From Adiantum capillus-veneris (Eukaryota; Streptophyta; Polypodiopsida; Polypodiales; Pteridaceae), in the NCBI GenBank assembly GCA_014529385.2, contig CM043971.1, forward strand, positions 59,846,709-59,910,708: a DNA stretch of 64,000 nucleotides. Direction: 5' to 3'. A program made the translations under genes and the position numbers. The notes beneath the pieces were generated by a model that was not told where the DNA came from, searched no databases, and saw only the letters and a list, made by a program, of their open reading frames with translations. Shown here piece after piece: positions 1 to 11,300 of this stretch; the stretch's first letter is position 1, and the number at the start of each line of letters is the position of its first letter.

Positions 1-1594
1 AAGGCTTAACCCAATTAGTACTCCAATCATAAGGCATACCATGTTGAAGTGCAAGGTTGAACATATCACACATCCACTCATGGGTAAAATCTCCCGTCCA
101 TTTGATCATCTCCGGCTTGATACCTTGAAGATCTCCCGCTTTGCGAGTGGCCAACTTTTCAAGCCCACCGCATACATCCTCAATAGTAAAAAAAGACGGC
201 ATACATGGGAGTGAACCATAAAATGGCATTTTTTCAGTATTTTCTTGCTCATATAATTGCCTACAATGTGTGTACATATCCACTAGACTCAAGTTACCAG
301 AATTCTCAACCTGCTTGCCTCTCAAGTTTCTCCAAAATCTTCCACATGCATGTGCCTTTTCTTGGACTTGAAATTCTTGTTGCTTTACTTCCCATCTTCT
401 TCTCTTCTTTTGAATCAATGCCTTCTATGTATGCAAATGACTTTGATAGTTGTCTTTGTCCATAGTTGCATCAAGCTTTATCAAGGACTTTCGAGCATCT
501 TGACATTCTTTATCAAACCACCTTTTGCGTGATATATCTTTGTTGATACCATGGAGATGCTTTATGGCAAAGCATTCTTCCGCACAAGAACAAATAGCTT
601 TCTTGAAAGCTTCCCATTTAGTTTCCAATGGTGCATCACATTGAAGCTTTGTCATCCATAATTTTTTCTCAACCATTTCAATGTACATTGGTGCCCGTTT
701 GAAATCCATACATAGTGATAACTTCTCTTTCCTTTGACTGAGATTATCATGCTGAGTTGCTTCTCCACATGAAAGGTCAATACATAAGGTGCGATGGTCG
801 GATTCCGGGGTCCATTGACCAAACATAAAACTCTTTATGCGATACATGATGGCTTCAGAGAGTAGCATACAATCAATCACACTATCCCCATTTTGTCTCC
901 TACATATAAATCCATTGGTTCCACTCCACAAAGATACACCATTGGCAATGAGCATACCTGTGCTACTTTTACACATGTGTAAAAGTAACTTTCCATAGTG
1001 ATCCGGCTCTTTCTCATCCATTGAAGTACGATCATACAAGTGAACTTCCTCCAACTCCCTTGAAATGTATGGCATATCAAATTGTTGAGTATCATGTTGC
1101 AATGTTTTTGTGCAAGCATTCATATCCCCAAATACAATAACATCACCTTCACCTTTGAAATAAGCAATGTCCTCTTCCAAATCAGAAAATGGTTGATCTC
1201 TATCCATGCAAGCATAAAAGGGAGAATCATGATGAGGAATGTAGCAACCGGCTACAAAAATGGGTGCTCTTTTTGGTGTCATAATTTTCAGCCATACATA
1301 ACGTTTGTACTTGTCATCTTTCACAATTGATATAAAATCTTCCAATCCTTTCTTAACCATACATGCTAACCCTCCTTGTCCTCTTCGTTGGTTGAGATTC
1401 TTTGACCACATCAATGAATGTACATTGTAATCCTCCAAGCCGTTAATCCTTTGTGTATCATGCTCCCAAGTTTCAACAAGAAGTACAACATCGTCTTTGC
1501 TTGTTAGTTCATGAATGCCAACCCCCGCATTCCATGGGTATCCATTACAATTCCAAAAGCATATTTTCAATTGTAACTCGGTCTCATAGGTCAC
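1..1594 (-). pseudogene. LINE ORF2: APE-type endonuclease plus start of reverse transcriptase
   Basis: The first 389 residues are an endonuclease/exonuclease/phosphatase domain of the kind that nicks target DNA for target-primed reverse transcription. Visible motifs are the N-terminal FWNCNG strand (about residues 13-18), the metal-binding Glu in LLVETW (about 41), GDMNA (156-160), SVIDC (238-242) and the terminal SDH (265-267), all in the expected order. A TAG stop at 425-427 interrupts the frame. Beyond it the same frame continues to the window edge with a basic linker (KALIQKKRRW), an FW..L motif, FTIEDV and the LINE RT lead-in around GIKPEM. That makes the TAG a point nonsense mutation rather than the gene end. 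The RT catalytic core is off-window. Confidence 0.85.
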
Positions 1595-1600
1595 GCATCC

Positions 1601-1888
1601 CTATTTGCTTGAGAGACTTGCCTCCTCCTTGGGCACATTTTCTTCATGAGAGATCTCCTTGCTTTTATTATTCTTTTCCTCATATGCCTTGCAACGCATA
1701 TTTTGTTGCTTAATAGGGCGATCTTCACATACAAAACATTTTGTATGCCTCAAATAGATCCAACTATTATCAAGGATAATCTTTCGCTTGGTCTCATCCG
1801 GCATGGTGCATACAATTGGCCGTTCTCCTGAGCGAGGAGCTCCTTGCTTCCCCACTCTATGTGCTCCATAGACCATAACTCTGGACAT
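1601..1888 (-). pseudogene. LINE ORF1 C-terminal remnant (putative)
   Basis: This 95-residue frame lies directly upstream of ORF2 on the same strand. Its middle, with a KRKIILDN helix followed by FVCEDRPIKQQNMR, resembles the C-terminal RNA-binding part of plant LINE ORF1 proteins, where an acidic E-D-L/R-P turn precedes a basic helix. No zinc knuckle is visible. The N-terminus is lost at the GA microsatellite. The position supports ORF1 more than the sequence does. Confidence 0.45.
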
Positions 1889-1890
1889 GC

Positions 1891-1940
<50 letters not shown>

Positions 1941-1961
1941 CGTGTGTGTGTGTGTAGGAAA

Positions 1962-2017
<56 letters not shown>

Positions 2018-2035
2018 AGCGTGTGTGTGTGTGTA

Positions 2036-2079
<44 letters not shown>

Positions 2080-2101
2080 GTGTGTGCGTGTAGACATGGT
2101 G

Positions 2102-2132
<31 letters not shown>

Positions 2133-2151
2133 ATGCGTAAGAAATTAAAAC

Positions 2152-2187
<36 letters not shown>
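1889..2187. repeat. Compound (GA)n/(GT)n microsatellite
   Basis: Five GA tracts are separated by near-identical spacers. The first spacers read AGCGTGTGTGTGTGTGTAGG, so a unit of GA-tract plus GT-spacer is itself repeated about three times. Long ORFs predicted here (Ser/Leu or Arg/Glu polymers) are artefacts. Confidence 0.95.
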
Positions 2188-2190
<3 letters not shown>

Positions 2191-2585
2191 AATGTCTGCG
2201 TAGGAAATAAAAATTAAAGAAAGAAATGAAATGAAATGTTATATTAACGTCTTCAAAAGGCCAAAGTGACATATGAGACGAGAAAGTTACAATGTGGTGG
2301 ATCTGATACAAAGTCAGAATAACAAGATGACAAAATGACAAAATAAAATATTATGGAATCCTAAACTGTTGGGTGTGGACTAAGCAGCTAAAACAGCTAG
2401 CTGGGATAGGTAGATCATAGGAGATCTAGCATCTGTCTGGCGGACCTCATCAATCTTCTCCATGGTCAGTAGTCTGACCGGGCGTTGTGCATGTCGATCC
2501 AAAGGGACCCGGATCCTCTGATGCAGCCTCTGTCGATGTTGTGTAGTCTGGACTCCGTAGTCATGGGCGTCTGGATCTCCCTAGC
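2188..2585. other. Unassigned spacer
   Basis: AT-rich up to about 2390, then about 190 bases of higher GC. The minus strand is open through about 2390-2580 but matches nothing I recognise. It could be a captured or degraded coding fragment; there is no motif to support a function. Confidence 0.3.
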
Positions 2586-2639
2586 TCAGTCGCTCATTCG
2601 ATCAGTAGAGAGATAGGGAATAGATATATATAGAGAGAA

Positions 2640-2736
<97 letters not shown>

Positions 2737-2794
2737 AGTGGAGAGAAAGACAGAGAGAGAGATAGGAAAATAGGGAGAGAGAAAAAGATAGGGA

Positions 2795-2871
<77 letters not shown>

Positions 2872-2924
2872 AGTGGAGAGAAAGACAGAGAGAGAGATAG
2901 GGAAATAGGGAGAGAGAAAAAGAT

Positions 2925-3006
<82 letters not shown>

Positions 3007-3332
3007 TGATATATAAATATATATAGAGAGAGAGAGAGAGGGAGAGATAGGGAAGTGGAGAGCAAGACAAAGAGAGAGATAGGGAAATAGGGAAACAGAG
3101 AGAGAAAGAGAGATAACGAAAGCGAGATCGAGAGAGAGAGAAAGGGAGATAGCAAGAGCGAGATCGAGAGAGAAAGAACGAGAGATAGGGTACGTAGACA
3201 GAGAGAGAGAAATAAAGAGATAGAGAGTGGTATATATATAGAGAGAGAGAGAATTAACTAGAGATAGCTACAGAGGTAGAGAGAGAGATAGATAGTAGAT
3301 AGAGAAAGAGAGAGAGAAAGAGTTAGGTTGGT
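2586..3332. repeat. Long polypurine (GA-rich) tract
   Basis: About 750 bases are almost purely purine on the plus strand. (GA)n blocks alternate with a repeated spacer containing GGGAAGTGGAGAGAAAGACA (near 2733, 2869 and 3052) and AGATAGGGAAATAGGGAGAG. The spacer recurrence shows expansion of a larger composite unit, not only dinucleotide slippage. Confidence 0.9.
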
Positions 3333-3406
3333 TGACCAATTGTGTGAAAAGGATAGAATCTCTCTCTATCTCTCTCTCTCTCTCCCTCTAGAAGAAACTA
3401 TGGAAC

Positions 3407-3590
3407 TGAAAGAGGCAAAGGGGTTTTGTCCGCTACATGCATTGCCATGTACACCTGGGAGTGCACGTATGTGTCTACCCATATAGGATATGACCAATAA
3501 AGACGGGATTTTGACCCGGTGGTCCTGATCTCCGTACACCTCTGGACCGAGGTGTACGGAGATTGGGCAAGACTAGAGAATGAGAGGTAG
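3407..3590 (+). repeat. CACTA leader, inverted copy of 27583-27760
   Basis: The tract reading GGCAAAGGGGTTTTGTCC near 3412, then ACCAATAAAGACG and GACCCGGTGGT, matches the reverse complement of 27583-27760 with scattered mismatches. In CACTA-2 this lies just upstream of the transposase gene, so it is probably shared 5' leader or promoter sequence. Confidence 0.8.
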
Positions 3591-4007
3591 TTTACATTGT
3601 GAGGAGTATATATATTAAAACAACATTCATAATCATTGTACAATGTAGATGGCAACATCATCAACTAACATGGAGGAAGATTGCATGCTCGTGCACGATC
3701 TGCAAGTATTAAATCCTACGCAAGCGTAAGATATGTAATGAGCATGTGCAAAGTACGGAGAGTTTGCTAGAGAAACCGTACAGAATCTACGATACGACTC
3801 CTACGGAACGGGCATTGATTTTTGTGACATAGCATCTACATCTGAGACAGAGAGAGAAAAAGGATTATGCGTGAAGGTTCGACCAATATAGAGCCAAGGA
3901 TGGAAGCAGAAAAGGACTTACAGACAGAAGACAACGGCATGGAGGAGATGCTAGATGCCTTCTTCTAGACAAGCGAGGAGAACGCTAACGAAGCAGCACC
4001 TGAAGCC
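3591..4007. other. CACTA-1 spacer before the coding remnant
   Basis: No recognisable coding sequence. In CACTA-2 the corresponding interval holds the whole TNP2 gene, so the TNP2 deletion junction of CACTA-1 should lie in this stretch. Confidence 0.4.
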
Positions 4008-4762
4008 GTGCACCTATCTTGCTTACCCTTGCTAGACTATCTCGCTCCTTTACCTGAATTCCCTACAATGGCATGGTTGGACAAGACAGTAAGAGCAGCT
4101 CGACAGATCGGAGAACCCATATCTCTAGAAGAGGAAGAGTTGGCTATTGGATGTGACTGGAAGTATCATACATACATGGCACTATGGTCGCATGGAAAGC
4201 ATTTCAGAACACAACAAATTGACAGCAGAAGAAACACGTTTGACAGTGGGGTAATGGTTACTTTCATGCAAAAGAGCAGGGCCAGTGCCAACAGAGACAC
4301 GAATGAGAGCACTAGCAACCTAGATTATTGTGGTCTGGTGTCAGATATCCTGAAAGTTAGCTTCAGGCGGTTTGAGGTGTTTTTGTTCGATTCAAGGTGA
4401 TTACTTCTGGTCGCAATGCAACGATACGCAAAGATGGAAATAAGCTTGTGCAAATAGATTCTACAAAGGTTTGGACAGATGCAAGCGACACATTTTCTCT
4501 CCCCGAACATTGCGAGCAAGTGGTCTTTGTACTGGACCCTCGAGAGCGACAATGGTGGTTTGTGGTTCAGGTTTCTCCAAGAAATAAACAAGTATTTGAA
4601 GGGCAAGAGCTCCTGGAGGAAAGTCGGTCAGATGACGTCCATACTACTGTGACATTAGATGAGATGGACGAAGGTATGGCAAAGGAAGCTGACATATATA
4701 CGAGGGATGACGCAGACAAGGCAGAATTGACACTTGTAGATGAAGATGCAATGGATGAATAA
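4008..4762 (+). pseudogene. CACTA-1 DUF4216-domain protein remnant
   Basis: Two overlapping frames (4008-4400 and 4397-4762) are parts of one protein separated by a small frameshift near 4395. Motifs aligned to CACTA-2 include GKHFRTQQID (CACTA-2: GRHFRVERID), SDILKVSFRRFEVFLFD (CACTA-2: LQEILRIDYRGFFVDLFD), NATIRK, VDST/IDST and LPEHCEQV. DUF4216 is a plant domain found at the C-terminal side of TNP2-type transposases; its biochemical role is unknown. Two introns present in CACTA-2 (24488-24567 and 24044-24124) are absent at the matching positions here (4163/4164 and 4519/4520). Confidence 0.75.
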
Positions 4763-4868
4763 AATCTGCCAGAATGAGTTGGGGCAGAGTTATGTCTGCA
4801 ATTAGAGATAGACGATGATACGGTGCAAGATCTTATCGATGATGCCTCACTCGTCGAGGCCTAGGCCT

Positions 4869-4962
4869 GTAAGTGTTTTTGTGAAGACGCTGATTTAAAA
4901 TTAAGCTTAAAGTTAATTTAAACAAAGGTGTTTTGATGCTTTATTTTACTTTCTTCGTACAG
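4869..4962 (+). other. Candidate intron in CACTA-1
   Basis: GTAAGTG at 4869 and a pyrimidine-rich CTTTCTTCGTACAG ending at 4962 form a plausible GT-AG intron before the Pro/Thr-rich segment. There is no transcript evidence. Confidence 0.4.
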
Positions 4963-5018
4963 GACTTTACTATGGCATAAAAGTTTCCAGATCCCGCTTC
5001 TATGGTGCAGATGCATTC

Positions 5019-5868
5019 ATGGGCTTCGTCACACGGATGACGCTCAGTCAGATGGAAGAGGCTTCTCAGTACTGGGTATCCAGAGGCACGGGTACTACGC
5101 CTCCAGGCTTCACACCCGAGGGTCTGACGCCTATGGAGGGGACACCTATGGGGGGGACGCCTACGGGTACGACGCCTGCGAAGTCTCCCATCACGGCCAT
5201 TTTGACACCTAGGGGTGCGATAGAGGTGGGTACGTCCTCATCTCCGCATCACAGGCGCACTCGCCGATCGCGGCGATTGTCAGGTGGAGGTGGTGGTTGC
5301 TGTGGAGGAGGGTCCACGGATGCTTCAACCCCTCCTCGCTCACGACGCCCGTCCTAGCCAGGCACACCTTGGACACCTTGGGGGGCACACGATCCTAGTG
5401 CCTCCAAGCTCTATACTGTACGGCAGATGGTTCGGTTGACATGGATAGAGTCGGGACTGAGATGAGACAGCGGATTCGCTAGCTCACGGAGCTGCAATTT
5501 TCGACCAGCATTCTGACGCCTTGGCCTAATCAGGATGAGGACAAAGTCAGTTATATAGTGGAGACCATCATGAGAGAGTACCAGCCTGCTCCGGGTTCAA
5601 AGGTTGTTCCGAGGAGGTGGATCAAGGGTGTTGCATGGGACACCGTGAAACATCGACGAGTTGCAGCTCGGATTTCAGGACCGGCTCGCCGAAGCCTTCG
5701 GGCATCCCACACAAGACATGGGAGCAGATCAGGGAGGATGAGCGGACAACGGACACGCGGTTCAAGCAACAGCGTCAGGCTGCGCAGATACGACAGATGA
5801 CTAGGGGGACATCTCATCTTGGCAGCGACGGCTGCGACACCTTTCGCTATGAGTTTGTGAGTTTCTAA
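5019..5868 (+). pseudogene. CACTA-1 Pro/Thr-rich segment and Transposase_24 (Ptta/En/Spm) remnant
   Basis: The first part is a TPxG-type Pro/Thr/Gly repeat followed by an Arg/Ser-rich stretch and a Gly run leading into DASTPPR, which CACTA-2 shares. Further on, a broken frame at 5617-5868 gives KTWEQIREDE, RFKQQRQ and SHLGSDG, matching KEDWKNAKKA, KWKQQKD and HHLGSGG of CACTA-2. The H-x-G-S motif is typical of the plant Ptta/En/Spm (Transposase_24) family. The frame is interrupted by stops and shifts. A GT-AG intron at 5857-5945 lies at the same position as a CACTA-2 intron (22792-22879). Confidence 0.7.
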
Positions 5869-6249
5869 TCCAATCTTAGCTATGGCGTTTTTTAAAACGT
5901 GATGAATCATGTATTCTTATTACTTTGATTTTTGTATAAACGCAGAATCTTGCGATGCATCAAGCCCCGACATGCCAGGAGGAGACAGATGGATATTGCA
6001 GAGGTATCTATGAAGTACTAAATGATCTTGATGCTTGAGGAGAGCCTGTAGACTGGGAGGCCTTAGAGTCTCGCTGATCGCTTGAGGTGAGACGTTAATA
6101 TGTGTGAGTTGATTTAATTAAATAAGTATATGTGAAGTAATATCAATACTAATTTTGTGACTTGTCCTATGTGCAGGTTGTGATGCCTAGTCATCAGTGG
6201 ATTTCATATATATCATTGTGAGACACAGACATGCTTTTGTGTCTCTTTT

Positions 6250-6540
6250 TTGTATAGACATATATGGTTATGGTTATTGTCATTGTCATTGTATAGACAT
6301 GGTTATTTCTCCTATTCTTGTCTAGACATGGTTATGGTTCTTGTTTTGTTTATGGTTGTGTTTAACTTTCTGGTTATGCTTATGGTTATTGTTAATTTTG
6401 TTTATGGTTATGGTTATCTGCATTATGGTTTTGATCAAAGTGGTTATGGCCGGTTATGGTTTTAATTTGGTTATGGTTTTGCACAAATTAAGTTCATTAT
6501 GGTTATGGTTTTAAGTTGGTACGGTTATGGTTTTGCACAA
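6250..6540 (+). repeat. Degenerate GGTTAT minisatellite
   Basis: Irregular hexamer-like repeats of GGTTAT/TATGGT give a GT-rich, C-poor plus strand inside the 3' part of CACTA-1. It differs from plant telomere repeats. Confidence 0.8.
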
Positions 6541-6707
6541 GTTCATTTCATTTATTTCATTGGCCTTAAATCTCATGTGAGATCCTACATGGATAGCATG
6601 TAGGAGGCGTATACATGATATGGCTTTTTTTGAAAAGTTTATGTAAAAACGAAGGGAACTCTGCTCAAATTTCTGCGAGGGCACGGTTGATTTTAGGGCT
6701 GCTCGCT

Positions 6708-6795
6708 TTCTTGGGCAGAGGACAGGCAGTCTGGCTATGGCTGTGTCCATCTTTTCACTGGGCACATGCCAGGCTGCCTGTCCTCTGCCCAAGAA
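6708..6795. repeat. Short inverted repeat (hairpin)
   Basis: Arms 6708-6729 and 6774-6795 are perfect reverse complements of 22 bases (core GGGCAGAGGACAGGCAG) around a 44-base loop. It may be a small foldback insertion or a structural element of the CACTA 3' end. Confidence 0.85.
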
Positions 6796-6809
6796 TTTTT
6801 TGTTTCCTG

Positions 6810-6984
6810 TTATGGTCGTCGCTATACACGTCGCTAAGCTCGTCGAAATATGCGTCGATAATATTACCTTTCGACGTGTATATCGACGCATATAGCGACG
6901 TTTTTGTAGGGACGCGTATATCGACGGGCTTTTCGATGGGATGCGTCGAAACCTGCGTCGAAGGTCCCCTTTTTTGTTGTAGTG
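6810..6984 (+). repeat. CACTA-1 subterminal repeats and 3' terminal inverted repeat
   Basis: Multiple CGTCG/CGACG motifs in both orientations precede the terminal TTGTTGTAGTG. Clusters of short subterminal repeats are the known binding platform for En/Spm TNPA-type proteins, and CACTA-2 carries a related GCGACG set. Confidence 0.85.
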
Positions 6985-8862
6985 AAACCCAAATGCCATT
7001 ACTAGATATTCATAATATCATAAACCAAATCGCGTGTGAAACATGGTATTATGTATGTCATCTGGTACGATTCTTACCTAACAATGGCCACTTTTAAGGT
7101 CAATCATACTAAATTAAGAATAAAATTAAATCTTGTTAAAGATATCTTTGATGTGAGGGACTAGAAACTTGTTCTTAACCGTGTTCTTGTTTAGTGCATG
7201 ATAGTCTACACACATGTGGTAATATACTTCCTTATTTTGCACTAGTAACATAGGAGAACAAAAAGCACATGAGCTAGGGTGTATCATCCCTTTTTTCCAT
7301 TAGCTAAGTCACTTGAGATAAAATATCAAGTGTTGTGCATGTGATACATAATAAGGGAATTTATTAGGAGGAGAACTTCTTGGCACAAGCTTGATTCTAT
7401 GATCATCATATCCTTATAAAGGAGGTAGCTCATCAAGGATAGAGTCATAAGAAAAATCATTTTATTACTGAAGGATAGACATATGTTTTTCTTTAGAGGT
7501 GGGTCACGGGTCAGCATTAGAGGCAATAAAATATTTGGTAAATACGGTATATGTTAAAATAGATGACTCTATTGATTTCTAAATAGCTTCATCAGATACA
7601 ACAGGAATTGAATTTCCCTTATCTTTAGTCTTAATGTTAATATGCCTACCTCTATAAGTAAAAGTTTAATCTTTTTGGAAAATTCCAGTGAGTCAGTGTA
7701 CAATAAAAACATGGTGTCCCTAAGATCACATCTTTAAGCAACAAGGGTGAAATCTAAAATTCATCTTTGTCCACATTACCTTGCACATGGAACCTTAGCT
7801 TTCTAATTACCAAAGTAGTTGGAACTTGTTGCCCTTAGCTTGGTCCACATTACCTTGCACGTGGAACCTTAGTTTTCTAATTATCAAAATAATTGGAACT
7901 TGTTGCCCTTTGAAATCTTCCCTTTTCTTCTAATGTAGGTCGCATCCTATTGATCTTTATACCCAGCTTTTGAGCACTTGCTCAATTTAGATAAATTTTT
8001 GAATACATCTGAAATTAAAAAGTATAAGAGAACTTTGATCGCGAATCTTGCCCCATGAAAAACATAGCTTTAAATCTTTATCCTCTGCATCCATATCAGA
8101 AAGAATGGTAGAAACTCATGGAGAATCCTTCTTAGTCCTTTTAGATGGAAAAGCACAATAGGAGTGTCCTTGCTCTACATAGTTGTAGCACCAATTCTCC
8201 TTCTTGTATCATTAAATATGTTCATTAGATATCTTCTTTTTTCCTTTGTTGACTCTCTTATCCTTCTTCTTATTACCATCATTATTTTGGTCTTTAAAGG
8301 ATACCTATTGAAGTAACCCTTTTCACCTTTCTCCAAGGTCTTGGATGCCAATCTGTCTGCTATTGGAAAGATTTTAGCAGCAATTATTGAGTGATGTATC
8401 ACCTTGGAGATGGTTCTAGGCTTTCATGCATTCATACATGCACTCATGTTGTCATGAAAGCTAGCACAAAATTGTTACTATTCCTCATAGAATTTAATTC
8501 TTTGAAGATAATGGATTTGAGATGACAGTCCCAAAACTTGTCCAAATACTTTTGAATTGTTTCTCCCTTCTTGAGATGAAGCCCTTGCCAAGCCATGAGA
8601 ACATTACCTCATACTTCATTGGTAAAAAATTAGCTCACGATAGCTTGCCTACACTTCTTCCAAGTCTTTGGTGCAATTCCCTAAGCTCTCATGGCATCCG
8701 ACCATTGAGGATCATACTTTTGGAGATACATAGCCACATGATGTAGCTTAGATTTCTCCGTGAAATGTTAATATCCAAAAGCAACATTGAATCGTTGAAA
8801 AGTTAAGCCTTGACTTGTATTAGCAAAAGTACCATCAAAGGAGATGAAGGTAGCACTCTTTC
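6985..8862 (-). pseudogene. gypsy-B1: degraded Ty3/gypsy gag to RT fragment
   Basis: Reading right to left: a Gag segment near 8600-8860 (FISFDGTF, HHVAMYLQKYDPQW, KTWKKCRQAI), a decayed zinc-knuckle-like WCYNYVEQGHSYCAF near 8170, and RT block sequence near 7120-7220 (MCVDYHALNKNTVKNKF, typical of gypsy RT box 1). Then comes IDLKSG and, just before 6985, EYLVMAFGF. Stops and frameshifts run throughout. The RT is cut at 6984/6985 by CACTA-1, and the gag N-terminal side is cut at 8862 by gypsy-A. The missing gag side lies at 21240-21503 on the opposite strand because of the inversion. Confidence 0.8.
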
Positions 8863-9779
8863 TGTAAGGTTTCCAGTTTCCGAAACCTTAAAGATTGTAC
8901 TTAGCTTGAAAAACTTAATAGAAAACACTATTGCAGGACTCCAAACACTATTAATTTTGGTATTTTTGGAATCATAAGCAGAGCTTTACTATGTTTAGAA
9001 AATTTCAGAATCTGATTCCGATAAAAACGGGAACAGTTCGGGTCCTGGAAAATTACAATAAGAAATTCAATTAATAAGAAAAATTGGATGGTTCCATTAT
9101 TAATCATTAGCAAAGACGTCTTTACACTAAGGTTCTAGAGTTAGATAGAAAATTCCAATTTTCATCATTAAAGATCTGCAAAAATCAACCAGGCAAATTC
9201 TGGAAGGTATGGGGTGAGTGTGGAAGCTAGGGAAACTTGCTAGGAACAGTGATGGCTGAAAATGGCGCAAAATACAAGTGCTTGGACTGGGGAAAACTGC
9301 CAAAATCTGCCAGATGCCTAGAAAAAGCTATAAAAAGGACCTTTCTCTTCATTTTTTTCTTAGACTCGGAGCCTTGAGACTTTTTTTCTCATCTAGGGAG
9401 AACACTACACAGAAATCATTACGTTTTAATCTCTAATTGATTAACCGTAACGGTAATTTACCTAATCCTTCTTAATTAGCAAGGTTAGATTAAGATATTT
9501 GTTAATAAATCAAAGATTAGGCCTATGTATGCTCCTCAAACCTCTCTTAATTAATTAATCTCTGCTGATTATTATAATTAAGCTTATTAATACCAAGCTA
9601 ATTAATTATCCTATCATATTAGGATTGAAATTAGTCAAATTAACCAAGAATTAATGGTAAATATATTAATTCAGATTAGATTAAGTTGAAGTAATTATCA
9701 AAGATGAATTAGACAATTATTAATCTAAGAAAATTATCCTATAATTTTCTGAGAATTTCTCCTAATTAATTAGGCATAA

Positions 9780-10720
9780 CTACTCTATTTTTTGAGAAAT
9801 ATTAATAGGGGAAATTATTAAATGGAATTCAAATACTGTGATATAATTATCAATGGTTAACTAGGTGTTCAAGAACCCATGATAATTAGGAGAAGCTCAG
9901 AAAAAAATCTAGCTAGCTACTTTAGCTAAAATACCCTGCTTTTTGAGAAATTAAAATAGGGGAAATTAGTAAATAGAATTTAAATGCTGTGATATAACTA
10001 TCAATGGTTAACTAGGGCTTCAAGAACCCTTGATAATTAGGAGAAGCTCAGAAAATTAATCTAGCTAATTACTTTAGCTAAAATACCCTGGTTTTTGAGA
10101 AATTTAAATAGGGGAAATTAGTAAATGGAATTCAAATGCTGTGATATAATTATCAGTGGTTAACTAGGTATTCAAAAACCCGTGATAATTAGGATAAGCT
10201 TAGAAAATTAATCTAGCTAATTACTTTAGCTAAAATACCCTGTTTTTTGAGAAATTTAAATAAGGGAAATTAGTAAATGGAATTCAAATGCTATAATATA
10301 TTATCAGTGGTTAATTAGGTGTTCAAGAACTCGTGATAATTAGGAGAAGCTAAGAAAATTAATCTAGATAATTACTTTAGATAAAATACCCTGGTTTTTG
10401 AGAAATATAAATAGGGGAAATTAGTAAATGGAATTCAAATGTTGTGATATAATTATCAATGGTTAATTTGGTACTAAGGAAACTATAATAATTAGGGGAA
10501 GCTCATATAAATAATCTAGCTAATTATTTTAGTAAAAAAACACTATTTTTTTGACAAAGTAAATAGGGAAAATTAACAAATAGATTTAAATTGAATTGAG
10601 ATATTTATCAGAGGTTTCTTAGACCTGAGGGAACCTGTGGTAATTAGGATAGCATTAGAAAATTAGTTTAACTATATATCCCAGTAAAATTACTTTAATT
10701 TCTGGGAAAAATAAAAAGGG
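9780..10720 (+). repeat. About 151-bp tandem repeat in the U3 of gypsy-A LTR
   Basis: The block TTTTTGAGAAAT..TAGGGGAAATTAGTAAATGGAATT recurs near 9790, 9939, 10090, 10241, 10394, 10546 and (degenerate) 10700, giving seven units. The other LTR (30890-31520, opposite strand) has about five. The difference explains most of the LTR length disparity. Confidence 0.85.
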
Positions 10721-11109
10721 AATTACAGTAAAGTAAATAGAAAATCTTTGATATCAATACCAAAGAAGTAATATACCTTGGGAAATCTATGATAATTATC
10801 CTAATCTTAGATAAATAGTTTAGTTACGCATTTTGGTCAAAAGTAACCAATTTTTGTATTTAATGGACAAGAAAAATTAAGCAATGAAATTATCTAATTG
10901 CCAAAGAATTAACCGAGGTCCAAAATCCTTATTAAAGGATGGGGAAAAAGTACTTATAGCCTAATTAAGTTATGGGATGAGTAACCTATCAAATCGACTA
11001 TTAAAGATCCCTAATTATTCCAAAAATCCTTATTTTTGGGTAAACAAGGAAAATAAATGTTATTCAATTAATCCTCTAATGGATTAAGTCTTTTTATAAC
11101 GCTATCGAA

Positions 11110-11300
11110 ATGGATCCCAAGAGAACCAAGGGAAATCCTTTGACTGAAGAAGAAATGTTAGTAACAAACGCAACAAAGCAACTAATGACCATGAAGCAGG
11201 GCCTAGCCATAGGCCAACGGAGGAGAGTCTACGGGCACCTGCCCCACAGAAGATGGACGAGCAGTCCCAGGTGGATTTCTATTATGCCATTAATAGCTTT
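11110..11300 (+). other. Short ORF inside the LTR U3 (frameshifted copy)
   Basis: An ATG-initiated frame starts with NPLTEEE. The better-preserved copy in the 3' LTR (30310-30504, minus) encodes 64 residues rich in charged and polar residues. This copy has lost one base (GAAGAAGAAATG against GAAGAAGAAGATG) and shifts frame. It lies about 400 bases upstream of the LTR TATA box, so it would be carried only at the 3' end of the retroelement RNA. Function unknown; it may be chance. Confidence 0.35.

Larger units (their letters stand above)
1..1888 (-). mobile_element. LINE (non-LTR) retrotransposon, partial
   Basis: A minus-strand unit holds an ORF1-like remnant, an ORF2 endonuclease and the start of a reverse transcriptase. 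It runs off the left edge, so the rest of the RT and the poly(A) tail are outside the window. The right (5') side stops at a GA microsatellite starting near 1894, so ORF1 is 5'-truncated or interrupted. ORF1 ends at 1601 and ORF2 starts at 1594, the tight dicistronic spacing usual for LINEs. The class assignment rests on the APE-type endonuclease followed by RT-like sequence; the exact clade is not determined. Confidence 0.85.
3400..6984 (+). mobile_element. CACTA-1: TNP2-less CACTA (En/Spm) element
   Basis: The right end is sharp at 6984, where the strand ends in TTGTAGTG (reverse complement CACTACAA), preceded by about 150 bases of repeated CGTCG motifs. The interior carries DUF4216-like and Transposase_24-like remnants in the same order as CACTA-2 but lacks the TNP2 transposase. 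A leader at 3407-3590 matches the CACTA-2 leader (27583-27760) in inverted orientation. The left terminus was not found and may be off-window, so the start given is only the first base I can defend. It is a non-autonomous deletion derivative. Confidence 0.75.

Noticed and set aside
1750-3155. Long Ser/Leu and Arg/Glu polymer ORFs on both strands
   Set aside because: They are translations of dinucleotide repeats (also at 14681-15106, 19926-20165 and 28975-29515) with no non-repeat coding signal.
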